From Fennellomyces sp. T-0311 (taxonomy: Eukaryota > Mucoromycota > Mucoromycetes > Mucorales > Lichtheimiaceae): a stretch of DNA of 64,000 nt. Location of the stretch: the NCBI GenBank assembly GCA_025266875.1, contig JALLLT010000079.1:29618-93617 (forward strand), written 5' to 3'. The position numbers were made by a program, and so were the translations under genes. The notes below the pieces were generated by a model. It was not told the origin of the DNA. It made no database searches and saw nothing but the letters and a program-made list of their open reading frames with translations. Of this stretch, positions 11,624-22,795 are shown piece by piece; position 1 is the stretch's first letter, and each line of letters opens with the position of its first letter.

Positions 11624-11977
11624 AAAAATTCTTTTGTGACAAACTGTGTATTATTTGAGGATGCTAAGAAGGGCTATTTCAAATCTATTAGACTGGTAAG
11701 ATTGACTCGCAATAGTTCCAGGTCAAGAAGGAGTAAAATCCAAGTTGTCATTGGTATGACGAAAAAACGAGGGATGGACACCAAAGTAGCATGGTATATT
11801 CCTAGACCAAAGCATATCTTCTTTGGGAAACATGAAGAGCCAAGCAGACTGCCTGGTATGTAATTCTGGGAGTATGCTGGTTAGGCCGTTATAAAAACCA
11901 TCTGCATCAAATTTGTCACAATTGAACGTGTTGCCCATAAAGATTTAATCAATTGAATCGTAATAATATGTACACTT
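11624..11977. other. No gene recognised
   Basis: Spacer between the LINE relic and the last exon of the minus-strand PD-(D/E)XK gene. Short opposed frames (11636-11863 plus, 11723-11938 minus) show no known motif. Confidence 0.35.
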
Positions 11978-14376
11978 TTAATCCATATACCGAAGAGGGG
12001 TATCGTAAGAATCTACAATATAGTCGCCACGGATTGTTTTTGGTTCTTTTTTAAGGGCAAATTGTAAGCATTTCATTGCGTTAATTTGTATCATTTTCTA
12101 TATAAAGTTATTAGTCTATCTGACGCGATCAGCTTGAAATAAATTGTTAGTGGTAAACTTACATCCATGGCAACTAAAGTCTCGAAAGCTTCTTCCAGAA
12201 CAGCGAAGTCATCATGTGCACGCGGGATGTAAAACGTGTTGACCAGTGATAGACGGTAAATACCTTGATACATTAAATCCATGGCCATCAGAGAACATTT
12301 AAAACCTACACAACTATGTTTTAGAAAACCGCAATCCAGATACCTCCTACGTATCATTTATTTACCTGCAACCAGCAAGCAGAGCACCGAGATATCGAAA
12401 TCGTCAATTCCATCACGCACCATTGTATCGATCGCGTCTTTCATTTCGTTTGCGACTTTAAGGAAGTCGGGTCGTTTACCGTCTTTAACGCAATGAGGTG
12501 ATTTGATTTCTACGATCAACAAATTTTGCCGGGGTAAACGTTCCATACTCAAATGCTACTGAGAGATCGGAAAAACGACCAGCAGAAGATCTTGAGCAGT
12601 TTGAGTTATTGTCACGTCGTGCCTTCGATCCAACAACTTCACCATCCGTCCTATATAGCGAAAAAGGTTTAGTAATGCTACACTGCTATCTAGAACCTAT
12701 AAGTATGTATAACATTACCCGTATCTGCTCAAATGGTAGTCCTCTTCCATGAAAGGTAGTATGATTGGATGTACGGTCGAAAGCGAAAAGGTACTCTCAT
12801 GGGCGGCATTGCGTACTGATGACTCAGGCTTATACAACGGGATTCTATATGTAAATTTTATCAGTTAAGCTGTACCCAATGAATTCTAATGATGGCAGAT
12901 CATGTATTTACTTACAGTTCCCGGAATGTTGACTTGATTTTCCTGATTTCGTCTTTATACCCTGCGTACGTAACGTCATTCCAATCAGTCACTGCGTCAT
13001 CCAGTTCGGTATAGTTTTTCTTCGCTTTCTGTAATAAGTTCGTTGCCATCACGGATACCAGTTTTATGCAACAATAACAACTTACTTTTGACAAATGGCG
13101 AAGTTTACTAGTTACGGAATCCGGCAATTCTTTTGTACCATATAGTAACTGGCATTCTTCGACAGCGCATTTCCAAATTGTCTTTTCGATACCGTATTCG
13201 ATTTGTGACGAATCATGGATATAAAAAATACAATTTAATGCCCTATTCACTTATTAGTCAACCATACTGAATTTCTGACATTGCACTACTATATAACTTA
13301 CAATTGTTGTTGTATGGTAACAAGCGCCTTCTTTTCTTGTGCTTTTTTTTATGCGCAGCTCACGATACGCGAGCAAGTCACCACTAACATCATGACCTAG
13401 CACGTCCCACTTACGTAAACATTATTAGCAAAAGCACTATCTGCAAAAACCTGGTAATAAAGCGTACCTGATCAGCGTCATTAGTCCTTGTCACTGTGTG
13501 ACATCCTTTCCCTCGTAAGTAATCAACCGAGTATGTTCTCTAATGTTAGAAAATAAATGTTATAAGATGCCAAATAATAAACATGGTACATTTTTCGTAT
13601 ACCTTGCGAGACTTTCTTGGCGACTCGGGACTTTGTGGAGTAGTCGGTGGGTCGATGTCTGGCGTTGGATATCATGAGCTCTATGTAAACACATGTGTAC
13701 ATAAAGGGAACGCTTACTTCGCTTGCAAAAGACAGACTCTTCGGGGTTGGGATCCGTGGTGGTGGTGGTATCAAGGGTACGTTTTGTTTGAACACCATTG
13801 AACGAGTTATCACCTTGGTTGTCAAAGTTGACAAACGCGAAAGACGAATCCCCTTGAAAAACGTTATATGTGTTCGATTGCTGCGGCTGTGTGTCATTTT
13901 GATTTTTCTATTGCGGAAATGAGGAAACAGTGGCGATCGTTTCTTGCTTATCATTTCATACTTTCTTTAACAGGCTTTTGGCTTTCTTCTTGACATATTC
14001 TGGTACAGCAGGATCGTCCATGATATGAGCGAGGCACATTTGGAAGGAAGCATGCATATTGCTCTTTTCAGGGAGTTTGCGCAGGCTTTTGGTAAGGTAT
14101 TCCTGGAATTTCTCGAAATTCCAATCCTTCAAGCTGGTTTCCGCAAAGAAACGCCGGCTTTTGTGATTTCCGCTATAGGTATGTCGATAATCGTCCATAA
14201 CAGTAGTTCAAAGACAATAAGGAGAAAAAGACAAAAATTTTCGGATGGACAATTTTTTCATGGGTTTATTATTCGGCCTATGTCACATGTCTGGGCTTCA
14301 GTAAAAAAATCACAGTTGACATTTTTAACTTACCAGATTGGGACACGTGCCATCCGTGTCAGCACATCAGACATGA
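11978..14376 (-). pseudogene. PD-(D/E)XK-nuclease-like protein gene, copy 1 (probably disabled)
   Basis: The minus strand appears to encode one multi-exon gene. A plausible start is MSDVLTRMARVPIW (14376), spliced to a helical block (RRFFAETSLKDWNFEKFQEY, 14,160-13,960). A Gln/Asn/Thr-rich linker follows (13,900-13,590), then 13,250-12,912 (TIWKCAVEECQLLYG). Next comes GRFSDLSVAF (about 12,575) and LLIVEIKSPH (about 12,520), which supply the D and ExK of a PD-(D/E)XK fold. The last exons, 12366-upstream, 12305-12163 and 12097-11978, splice in phase to MAMDLMYQGIYRL, FYIPRAHDDF and a stop at 11978-11980. One frameshift lies between the D block and the ExK block, either a disabling mutation or an unrecognised splice. 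A related gene lies at 51,354-53,055. Function is unknown, and cleavage activity is inferred from motifs only. Confidence 0.5.
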
Positions 14377-14887
14377 CTTCTCTGGTCGGCTCTGGCCAGC
14401 AGGACCTGCATACGGACCGTATGCCAGGTATGGAGAGGGGGGGGTGAACCAGTGCTCTGAAGCAATCAATGATCAGTTTAGAAGGTCGTACTTCTCATGC
14501 GAATGAACAACTTACCGCTTGGTTCTCGGTCATTGCAAAGGCTAAAGGAAAAAAAAAGGGACAGTCTTGGCACGCTGCTCTTATGTTTCCACTACCCTCG
14601 TTTTTTGGTTTTAAATGTTCCTCCAATCCTGTTTATTCACAACAATAAAGACAAGAATGAAACCAGATACACGAGTTTCTTGGCTGGGCCATTGTCTATC
14701 CCGACTTTTACTGGTTGCGTTTACAGAGCGCATGGCATGGATATGTCATCACCATACATTGTAGGTACAAGTCGGTGGGGAACAATTGATCACCTCATTT
14801 TATTTTATTTTTTGTAGAAAAGAGTTTTAATACAGGCACCGTAAATGGCGCCAATTGATAAAGAATGAGCTAGCTAACAAAATTTCT
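14377..14887. other. No gene recognised
   Basis: Spacer between copy 1 of the PD-(D/E)XK gene and a LINE fragment. The frame at 14497-14817 has no recognisable features. Confidence 0.4.
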
Positions 14888-15330
14888 AGTTACAACTTGT
14901 TTTCGGCTTCTATCCTTCGTAGTAAACGGATGGATTGTGCCACTACACCGTTCGGCCAGAAAGGCTTATCATCGAAAACAAATCGCCAGTGAGCGCACCA
15001 AAATTCCAAGAGAGTGAAGGCAAGGATCGTGCGTGTCGTAATACGAGTGATGTCACAGACCTCAATTGGAGTTGGTGGATCGATCAAAGATGATCAAATG
15101 TCAGTGCTGTAATTGTCGCGAGAAAACAAAGAGCGATGCCATACCACACTTGTAGCTTCTTTAGACAATCCCAGAGGAAGTGGCGATCGGTGTCAGGTTG
15201 GTTTCAAAGCGGACAGTTTAGGGTAGTAAATACTGCATCATACAGTCTGTGGAGGCGCAGTTTTGCATGATAGGCACGCCACAAAACGGTGCGAGTGGGA
15301 TGCTCCAGGTAAGACATTGTGATACACTAA
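14888..15330 (-). mobile_element. LINE 3'-terminal fragment
   Basis: On the minus strand, a frame with two stops reads RTVLWRAYHAKLRLHR, then DTDRHFLWDCLKK, then LAFTLLEFWCAHWRFVFDDKPFW, ending at about 14,890. The D.RH.LW.C and W..HWRFVFD..PF pattern is typical of the C-terminus after the RT domain in fungal non-LTR elements. Nothing upstream of this part is present, so it is a heavily 5'-truncated, dead copy. Confidence 0.6.
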
Positions 15331-15411
15331 GAGTAGCTCGGCACTTCATAGGCTGCCTAGATGAGACATAAAGACTAGCTCGGCGTTCATTCGCCTTTCT
15401 TCAAGCCCGCC

Positions 15412-15445
15412 TATTACTCTTCGGTAGATGACGCTGAAGCAGATT
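15412..15445 (+). repeat. Left inverted terminal repeat of the DIRS element
   Basis: Reverse-complement match to 18,960-18,992. Both contain AATCTGCTTCAGCG followed by a CTACCGAAGA block, with about three mismatches over 33-34 bases. Confidence 0.75.
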
Positions 15446-15544
15446 GTGTATTCATTTTTTTTGCTATAATACTAGTTTATACGAATACGATATCATTTTT
15501 TCTTTCGCTCCTGGAACACATCCTTCGAAATCCATAATTTGATC

Positions 15545-15922
15545 ATGTCTCATGAGACCACCACTACTTCGGATGTTTCTACTGCTCTCAATGAACTGGT
15601 TCGACGCATTGCCACCCTCGAAACTGCACAGGTCACACCTCCAAATGGCCCTCCTATGGCAGACGGTGACGACGCCATGGAGCTTAATGATGTCCCTCCT
15701 ATGGCAGACGGTGACGACGCCATGGAGCTTAATGATGTCCCTCACATTCCTGAACAAGCACCGACCACGCTTCTCACTCCGTACCCTGGGTTCCTTGAAG
15801 CACTGCCCAGCATGGGTACCGACTTTTCCCGAACCATCGTGAATGATGATACTCGACGGGCCTTCCTCCACGGATGTCCTGGTAACACCGCGCGCCAGTA
15901 CCAACCACTACCTACCTTTTAA
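15545..15922 (+). CDS. DIRS Gag-like protein, first part
   Basis: The first ATG is at 15545 and the frame gives 125 residues, with an N-terminal heptad-like stretch (NELVRRIATLETAQ) that could form a coiled coil. It then has two copies of a 15-residue acidic unit (MADGDDAMELNDVPP). The frame stops at 15922 in TAATG, where the next frame begins. In intact relatives Gag would continue, so this is probably a frameshifted remnant rather than a designed stop-start overlap. Confidence 0.5.
   Translation: MSHETTTTSDVSTALNELVRRIATLETAQVTPPNGPPMADGDDAMELNDVPPMADGDDAMELNDVPHIPEQAPTTLLTPYPGFLEALPSMGTDFSRTIVNDDTRRAFLHGCPGNTARQYQPLPTF
15650..15739 (+). repeat. Two tandem 45-bp units inside the Gag frame
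   Basis: Units 15650-15694 and 15695-15739 appear identical. Each encodes the same 15 acidic residues. Confidence 0.85.
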
Positions 15923-16269
15923 TGACATTGATATCAGTGAGCATGGATCGTCAGCTTCGCGCTATCCAATGCCGATTATCTGGTATTACCAGACCTATCG
16001 GCTTGTTTGTTCATGACGTTCTGCGTACAGATCAAGTTTCCGTCTCTACCGCTTTAGGTTTCGCAAACACTATCCATGCTTTAACATATGATATGGCGTC
16101 TGTTGTTACACAGACCCGAACCGATAATATTTGTCGCGATATTGGCCTTGCTTCTACACCAGTCCAAGATGCGACACAGCTTCCGAACCCACCACTACTG
16201 GATGCCACTCGAGTATTGGAACAAACTCAGCTTACTCAGTCTTACGCCGCGCTACACGTCCACGGATAG
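15922..16269 (+). pseudogene. DIRS Gag-like protein, second part
   Basis: The frame includes MDRQLRAIQCRLSGITRPIG followed by LFVHDVL. The R.IQ.RLSGITRP pattern is typical of the conserved region of DIRS/Ty3-like Gag proteins in this fungal group. It is out of frame with the preceding part and stops at 16267-16269. Confidence 0.5.
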
Positions 16270-16629
16270 CACACCGACTGAACTCTGGCGGAACTACTGA
16301 AACATCAACGCATCAGCCAACTGATAGGACAACACAACAAACAAGGGCGTTTAAACGCCCACGACAACAAAAGACTCGAGGCCAATCGGGTTTTCCGTTG
16401 CGTGGGAGAAACACCAGCCGACGCCGAACTACAAACCACAACGACCAGTAGGTGGACGCTTACGACATTCTTCACCACTTGGCAACGTTTCTCCTCTTCT
16501 CCATAGGTGCTGTCCGTCATAAGAAACGGGTTTTCAATACCTTTTCGTTCTCTCCCCCCTATTTGTCCACATTTTATCAAACAACAACCATCTCAATAAC
16601 CATCGTCAGCGCAAGAAATCATCGACAAG

Positions 16630-17375
16630 GAAGTCCACTCTTGCCAAAGACGCCATCGAATACGCACCACCCGGACCCGGTTTTCATTCACATCTCTTTT
16701 TGATCTCCAAGAAAACTGGAGACTGGCGTCCCGTACTCAATCTACGCCCACTCAACAAGTTTGTTCTCAAGAAGCCGTTCAAGATGGAAACCGTGAATCA
16801 CGTATGTCGTATGGTCCAACCAAACGACTGGACCACGAGTATAGATCTGTGCGGCTTATTCATGCATATCCCTACGCAGAAATCCAGTCGGAAGTATCTC
16901 CAATGGTCTTGGCGCGGCCACGTGTTATAATGGAAATACCTCCCATTTGGCCTCAGTCTAAGCCCGTCCGTGTTTTCGAAGATTCTCAAACTGGTCGCAG
17001 TCCAAGGGCATCCGGATGTCCATATACCTAGACGGTTGCATTATCGCTGCACGAAGTCAAGCATTGGCAGCCAAGCATACGTCACAGGTACAAGACAAAC
17101 TCATCAGTGAGGGTTTTCTTGTCAACAAAGCCAAATCCTACTTGGGCTTCACGATCAACAAACGCATGGTGTGCCTGTCGGTCCCTCCTCGAAAACTACG
17201 CGATTTGCGACGCGAAGCTCGCAAGCTTCTTCAACAGCCACTGGTCACGGTACGGCGCCTCGTATTATTTGTTGGGAAAGCCCAAGCAGTCTCTTTGGCA
17301 GTACTCCCGGCTCGCTTCTATACTCGTCAACTTCTATCATGGAAAAATCATCAACTGGCGAAAGGCCTCAGTTAG
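16630..17375 (+). pseudogene. DIRS reverse transcriptase domain
   Basis: A frame with KDAIEYAPPGPGFHSHLF leads into LISKKTGDWRPVLNLRPLNK and DWTTSIDLCGLFMHIP (RT motif with the first catalytic Asp). It reaches a TAA at about 16,928 and continues as LPFGLSLSPSVFSKILK. A shifted frame from 17016 holds YLDGCIIAARS, the degenerate form of the second Asp pair region, followed by GFLVNKAKSYLGFTINK. Fingers, palm and thumb are all recognisable, but stops and frameshifts disable it. Confidence 0.75.
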
Positions 17376-17581
17376 AACAGTCAAGCTTCCATTTCGGCGT
17401 CAGCGTGCAAGGAACTCCAATGGTGGCTAAATCATCTCCAAACCTGGAATGGTTAAGGATTCATACCGACAACACCACAGGTTGAGGTCTATACCAATTC
17501 GTCCGACAACGCACGGGGACAAGTATTCAACGACGTGACAGTCTCGGTTCAGTGGACACCTGCTCAACGCCGTCAACACAT

Positions 17582-17982
17582 TAAGAGCGCGTCCAGGTAA
17601 CCAAAAAATTGCATTTTAAGGGGCGAAAGTGCATTCAGGGGCAAAATACATTTTGATCGTGTTCGGGGTGCATTTTGAGGACAAGTAGGTCTGAGTTATG
17701 TCTCTGAAAAAAGTCATTTTGCGACATTTTCCCACATTTACTCCACGCATAAAAGATATTCTAATATAATACTCATCGGCTCAAAATAAAGCGATACAAT
17801 GATAAGCAACGATCTATAGCTATTATTTCAAAGAAACTGCATTCAGAAAATGTGATATGTTGATGCTGTTTCATATACACTCGATCGAGAATTATCTCGA
17901 AGCAACGACTGACAACTTTTTCGGAGTGTTCGGGTTGCCAAAAATGCATTCTGTGAATGAATTCTGCATCTGAACGGGCACT
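17582..17982. mobile_element. About 400-bp insertion inside the DIRS RNase H region
   Basis: RNase H coding sequence stops after QWTPAQRRQHI (about 17,581) and resumes at NFKELL (about 17,983). The intervening stretch is unrelated to DIRS coding sequence. Its minus strand holds an 83-codon frame (18024-17773) of unknown family. I could not define terminal repeats; a TTAA/CTAA-like sequence lies at the two edges. Confidence 0.4.
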
Positions 17983-18600
17983 AATTTCAAGGAACTGCTG
18001 ATAGTTCGCCTTGTAATTCGTCAACCAGCGCTTCGCGGCAAGACGATTCGGTTATACTGCGACACCACGACAATTGCTTACATCAACAAATTTGGCGGGA
18101 CCCACTCACCAACGTTGATGCAGCTGGCGACCAGCATTTGGCACGAATGCCTTCGAACGACCACTCGCCTCCAGCTGATGTATATTCCATCTCAGTTCAA
18201 TACTGCCGATCCACCTTCTCGCCAACTGCAAGAACATCTCGAGTGAAGCATTTCTTCGATGCTTTTCCACAAACTCAACCAAGTATGGGGCCCCCATTTT
18301 CTGGACCGCTTTGCAACCTATTAGAATATTAAGGAACCCAAATACATGAGCTGGCAGCCGGAACGTCAAGCGGTCGCCACGGATGCTCTGGCCCATCCAT
18401 GGAAACCATGGCGACGGGATTACCTGTGTCCACCTTAGAACCTGTTACAACAAGTCATCCGAAAAGTATTACACGAACATGTTCAAGCAACCATCATCGC
18501 ACCACGTTGGCCGAGTGCAATATGGTACCCGACTCTACAGCAGTTGAGCATCAGCAAACCACACATTGTACTAAAGACAGCAGTATTGGCGGCACCAGGC
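17983..18600 (+). pseudogene. DIRS RNase H domain and connection
   Basis: After the insertion the frame reads LYCDTTTIAYINKFGGTHSP, then YIPSQFNTADPPSR, then WGPHFLDRFATY. This is the RNase H Asp motif and the D.LSR-like motif of DIRS elements. The part after that (ATDALAHPWKPWRRDYLCPP) is the typical downstream region. Two in-frame stops are present. Confidence 0.75.
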
Positions 18601-18789
18601 CACGATCAGAGCCTGATGATCAAGAGCCCGCATTGACGCTTGATCGTCTGGAATATAAGTGGCGACATTTGATGGACACAGGTATCGATCAAGACGCATC
18701 ATCGATTCTGTTGGATCCAAAACATAATCGACATAAAAATGAGCACGATCAACGCATTCAACGTCGATTCCCAAGGCGCGCGCACTCGG

Positions 18790-18991
18790 ATCAATGGCTG
18801 CTGTCCTCGCCGGTACCTCATTGGAATGCGTGTCGATTCATGGGTCGTGGGCATCATCTTCTGTCTTTGGCGCATACTATCGACTCTCACGAGACACAGA
18901 AACGAACACTACTAGGATGGCTCTCCTATTGGACCCGACGGATGTTACTCTGAATCCAAAATCTGCTTCAGCGGCACCTACCGAAGAATAA
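18790..18991 (+). pseudogene. C-terminal piece of a tyrosine recombinase
   Basis: The frame reads SIHGSWASSSVFGAYYRLSR. The G.WSS..F..YYRLSR pattern resembles the region around the nucleophilic Tyr in DIRS recombinases. The Arg box and HxxR box that should precede it are not present, so the enzyme is lost. Confidence 0.45.
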
Positions 18992-18992
18992 T
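18960..18992 (-). repeat. Right inverted terminal repeat of the DIRS element
   Basis: Inverted copy of 15,412-15,445 with few mismatches. It marks the right boundary of the element. Confidence 0.75.
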
Positions 18993-19737
18993 AAGAGGAA
19001 ACCTTCGGGTAAAGCCCTCGGCTGAAAGATTTAGAAAAACTTGTTAGCAGCACATGAAAATGACATCAGTCTTGCCTGGGAAAAAATGCATTCTTTTTCA
19101 GAAAAGAGCTTAGATTTGACAAACATAGACGGACTTTAGACATCGTATTTTTTTGTCAATCTTCTCGCCAACTTCAACCTTTTTTTTACTTAACCTCCTA
19201 TGATACTGGACGATATTAATAATATTCTGTTCCACAACAGCAGCCTCTTCGATAAATGAGCAATGTCAAGGAAAGCAAAGTAAAGTACATCACCAGTTTA
19301 GGAAGAATAACACTTTGACTAGCCAGCTGTGAGAAATTAATGTAGTTACGTATTGCCGAAAGTGAAAACCAGAATCCTATCCTGGTTTGCTAAGGACTGT
19401 CTGTTTATAAACTAGACGGTAAAGGGTACGCAGCGGACAAGTCAACCAGAGTTGAAGATGACAAACAGAGCTAAATGTTGTGGTGAACGGCTTTTGTTGT
19501 CGACTGGATATAAATACATTTTCTTCATTCGCATTTAGCATGAATATTAAAGACTAGAATTACCAGTTGAACCGAGTGTTCGTAGATCTATAAAGATTGC
19601 TACCCACAATTCCTTTTTTCGCTGAAACAACGAAGCAAATAAAGGTCTTGACAACGATCCACCCAGACACGTACTGATACTGTTTGAGGTTGATGGTGGC
19701 AGCTGATAATGCATGAATTGATTATGTGCTGCTATTA
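18993..19737. other. No gene recognised
   Basis: AT-rich spacer. A short imperfect hairpin (CCTTCGGG / CCCTCGGC region, about 19,001-19,025) sits just outside the DIRS right end. Confidence 0.4.
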
Positions 19738-22492
19738 TTAAATTATACCAGAATTAGCACTATTCGGTATTACATCAGATCTAACAAGGGACTTACCATA
19801 CAATTGTTGGTCTAAAGAACTATACTGTATGATTGGTGGCGCGTACAGCTGCGGAAGTGGAACAGGAAGTAAAGGTGCCAAGCTGGGTTGATTACTTGCA
19901 CAAACTGCTGGTTGCTGTTGCTGCTCAATTGCTGAAGAGTGTCGTTGCCGCGGTGTTCTTGTTGGGCTTAGCGATTGTGCATGTGGCGCAGATCGCTTTC
20001 GTGCTGTCGAGCTTAATATGGATCGCAGATCTTTCAATACTTTACTGTTATCGCTAACAGTTATTTTAATATTGTCATATTCGCACCAAATGCTGTTATA
20101 GTACCCGCGCAAGTGTTCTGGTGTTTTGTAAAATACGGTTTGACCATTGACACTTTCAGACCACACTTTTGCGAACTCATCGAAGTCGGTTGCTTTCGAT
20201 TTGTGATTTGGGAACTTATCCTTTAGAATACGATCGAATACTGCACGCTCATATGAGGTATGGACTGGAACAGCAGCATGTACTGCTTTCTGTTGTGAGG
20301 CGAGAAATGAACATTGGGCACCGGTCGTTTGCAATGTTGAGCTGTTAATGATAATCAATGCGGCAGATTCTTCCGATGTTGGCTCTGAATGTAACTGTAC
20401 TGATGTTTGCGGTGCTTCTCGGATACCATACAGCTGCATAAAATCGCTCGACAAAGCAGATATTCCAAATGTTTTTCCAGACGAAGCAAGTTGTATTGCA
20501 TGTTGATGGACACCAGACTCATCATACTCATATGGTAGGCCAAGTGAACCTCACAAGTTAACTATGTGCTGCATTGTCCATTGCTCATAATGTCCATTAT
20601 GAATACGACGGTAGCGGTTCTCCATTCCCACCTTTGTGTCATGTTAATTAGCATAACTCCAAGTACATATATGGTTTAGTAAAGATCATCTTTACATCAA
20701 TGTTGTGGTGCAAGCGATAGTCTGCTAGCACCGCGTCAGTAAGTTCGGGGCTAGCGCCAAACGATCCAAATTTTCGAATGATATTTTGGTGTACACCACC
20801 TTCGCGGGAATCAGTGCCACGGCTGCAGCGATACATGGTCAGGCCATCTTTATCCTTTCCTTGGACGAAATAGAAAGGTATTCCAGGAGGATCAGAGACA
20901 TGTCCGAGATGAATGGTTTTTAAAGCATTCTTGGCCTGCCTCCAGTTTTCGTTGTCAAACAATGGCCGCCCGGTTTTGCCACACCTTAATGGTCCGTACT
21001 CTTCAAAAAGTGCTTTTACCGTATTGTATAGCTCTTTGGGAGGAGGTACAACCCCTAAATCAATTGTAGGTTAGTAAAGCACAAGTAGATGAACGATCGC
21101 CTATTACGTACGCCGTACTCTACGAAATATCCAATCTGGGTTTTTTGCCAGTTTTCCTTCCCATGTCAAGCTTTGCTTTTCCAAGACACTTTTCACCTTC
21201 TCTTTGTCGTTTTCATCGGTGACGAACAATGCGTCGCGAAAATCTATGGAAAATGGCTTAGATAAGCCATGCTTACGTGAAACTCGAATCATTTGCATTA
21301 AATGAAAAGCGTCTTTCAGGATGCGAGAGTGAATTGGCGACGGTATTTCCTTGTTGGCTTGCTTTGGTAACTCGCTGAACTGCTTCCTCCCATATGACTG
21401 ACTTTCACGATCGATATATTTAGCAATTGATACTATTGTCCCATCGTCATCTACTATAACCAGTTCTTCGGTCTCTTCTCCATCGTTATCGTTTGTTGGA
21501 CGATCATCTGAATAACGGTAAAATAGAGTATATCTATCAGCTTTTTGATTATATTAGGATGAATTAACAAACCTTCATTTAATCTACTTTCATCTTGTAC
21601 TTGTGTTGCTAGGTGAATACTTGGCTGTGATGCTGCAGTGCTGGAAAATTTGTTTTGAGTTTCAACAGCTTTATAAATGCATAGGTCAGATATTTTGACA
21701 ACGCAGTCGAAGTTGGGATGACCGAAGTCGCGAAGAGGCTTTTGATGAAGCTTAACCATTGCACCAGGGATTTGCACCCTTTTGATTGTGATTATGACTT
21801 CGCCATAGGCAGCTACTTCATGTACAGATCCTGGGTTATAGGATATATGTATTTCTTCTAAAAAATGTGTCTTGGATAAGTACTCAGTTGACTTTATGTT
21901 TGAATAGGAACTTACCTTCGATCTCGTCAGATGCTAAACGCTTGCTAATGGTTCTATGCCTCTTAAGTTCGTTATAAATTTGTAGAGAAGCCCAAGCGCT
22001 TAATGCGGCGTGCTGTATCTGCTCTTGAGAAAGCTCTATTGCGTCCCAATCGCCTGAGCGAACCTCATCGTCTTTTAACAGCGTATGCTCGAGAACAGCT
22101 CCGTAAATCTCGGGGAGATTCTTTCTCCCATCGTTAATAAAGCTAAAACTCGCCAAGCTTTCGACCTCCTTTACAAGTGGTTTCAAAGTCTGATTCAATT
22201 TTTTGAGGTCGCCACCAACGTTATGTCCAACCTTCATAATCGTCTCATTGGCCAGCAAGCTGAGCAAAGAAGATGGTAGCTTTTGAAGGTGGCTGACACA
22301 GCAAGCAAGTACGACGTCGTGGTCGGCAAGTTGTGTGGTGGCAATCTTTCCTGGACCAGTTCTCTTGCTAAAAGGCCATTCGCAATCAAGACCAATTATC
22401 TTCGGAGTATATATGATTGGATCACTATCAGACTGCCGTGATCTTGCTCTGTCGAGACGTGATTTGGCTTCAAATTGTCGTATTCCCGACAT
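19738..22492 (-). pseudogene. DnaQ-like 3'-5' exonuclease protein, C-terminal two thirds of a transposase-exonuclease gene
   Basis: The minus strand 22492-21884 encodes a DnaQ/RNase D-type domain. It has IIGLDCEWPF (Exo I, D.E), then MKVGHNVGGDLKKL (Exo II), then IQHAALSAWASLQIY (Exo III region). Further exons carry DAFHLMQMIRVSRKHGLSK and TWEGKLAKNPDWIFRRVRR (21,298-21,104). They continue with NWRQAKNALKTIHLGHVSDP, GLTMYRCSRGTDSREGG and GASPELTDAVLADYRLHHN (20,962-20,690). The tail (20454-19738) has a helical block (DFDEFAKVWSESVNGQTVFY) and ends Gln/Pro-rich. This combination is known from large uncharacterised proteins of mucoralean and basidiomycete fungi. Joined to its broken N-terminus (22,796-23,986), the gene is interrupted by a 300-bp repeat. 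A stop near 20,555 may be another lesion or an intron. The exonuclease motif residues look intact. Confidence 0.55.
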
Positions 22493-22795
22493 ATTCCATC
22501 ATCCATGGCTACATGCTTTTCCTTAGTCCTTGTTTAGATCCGGTGTTATTGCGACATCAACAACCGTACAGTTATCGATTGCCTTATTTGCTTGCGTGTG
22601 CAACCTTGATCCGGCTTTACCGATCATGCAGGGCAACTCCGTTAACTAAGGCTCTGTATGACCTTCGGCCTCATTAACATTAGACGGCAAGGTTATTAGA
22701 GACTCGGCGATAACATGGACCTTTGGACTATTAGACAAAAGTATTCATCTTCTCCGTCCCGACTCGTCATCATTATAAGTAGAGAGTAGTTTACC
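22490..22795 (-). repeat. About 300-bp dispersed repeat, copy 2, inside the exonuclease gene
   Basis: Minus-strand copy of the sequence at 7,205-7,510. It separates the transposase-like N-terminal coding blocks from the DnaQ domain. The predicted start of the 22,492 frame falls at its edge. Confidence 0.6.

Larger units (their letters stand above)
15412..18992 (+). mobile_element. DIRS-type (tyrosine-recombinase) retrotransposon, degenerate
   Basis: The element is bounded by short inverted terminal repeats (15412-15445 and 18960-18992). In order it holds a Gag-like region, an RT, an RNase H and a tyrosine-recombinase C-terminus. DIRS elements integrate by a tyrosine recombinase rather than an integrase and carry inverted or split repeats instead of LTRs, which matches this layout. 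Intact elements are usually longer. The recombinase here lacks its N-terminal part and catalytic core, the RT has frameshifts, and about 400 bp of foreign sequence interrupts RNase H. This copy is inactive. Confidence 0.8.

Noticed and set aside
15920..15924. TAATG stop-start overlap as programmed coupling in DIRS
   Set aside because: The rest of the element is frameshifted and decayed, so chance mutation is the simpler reading.
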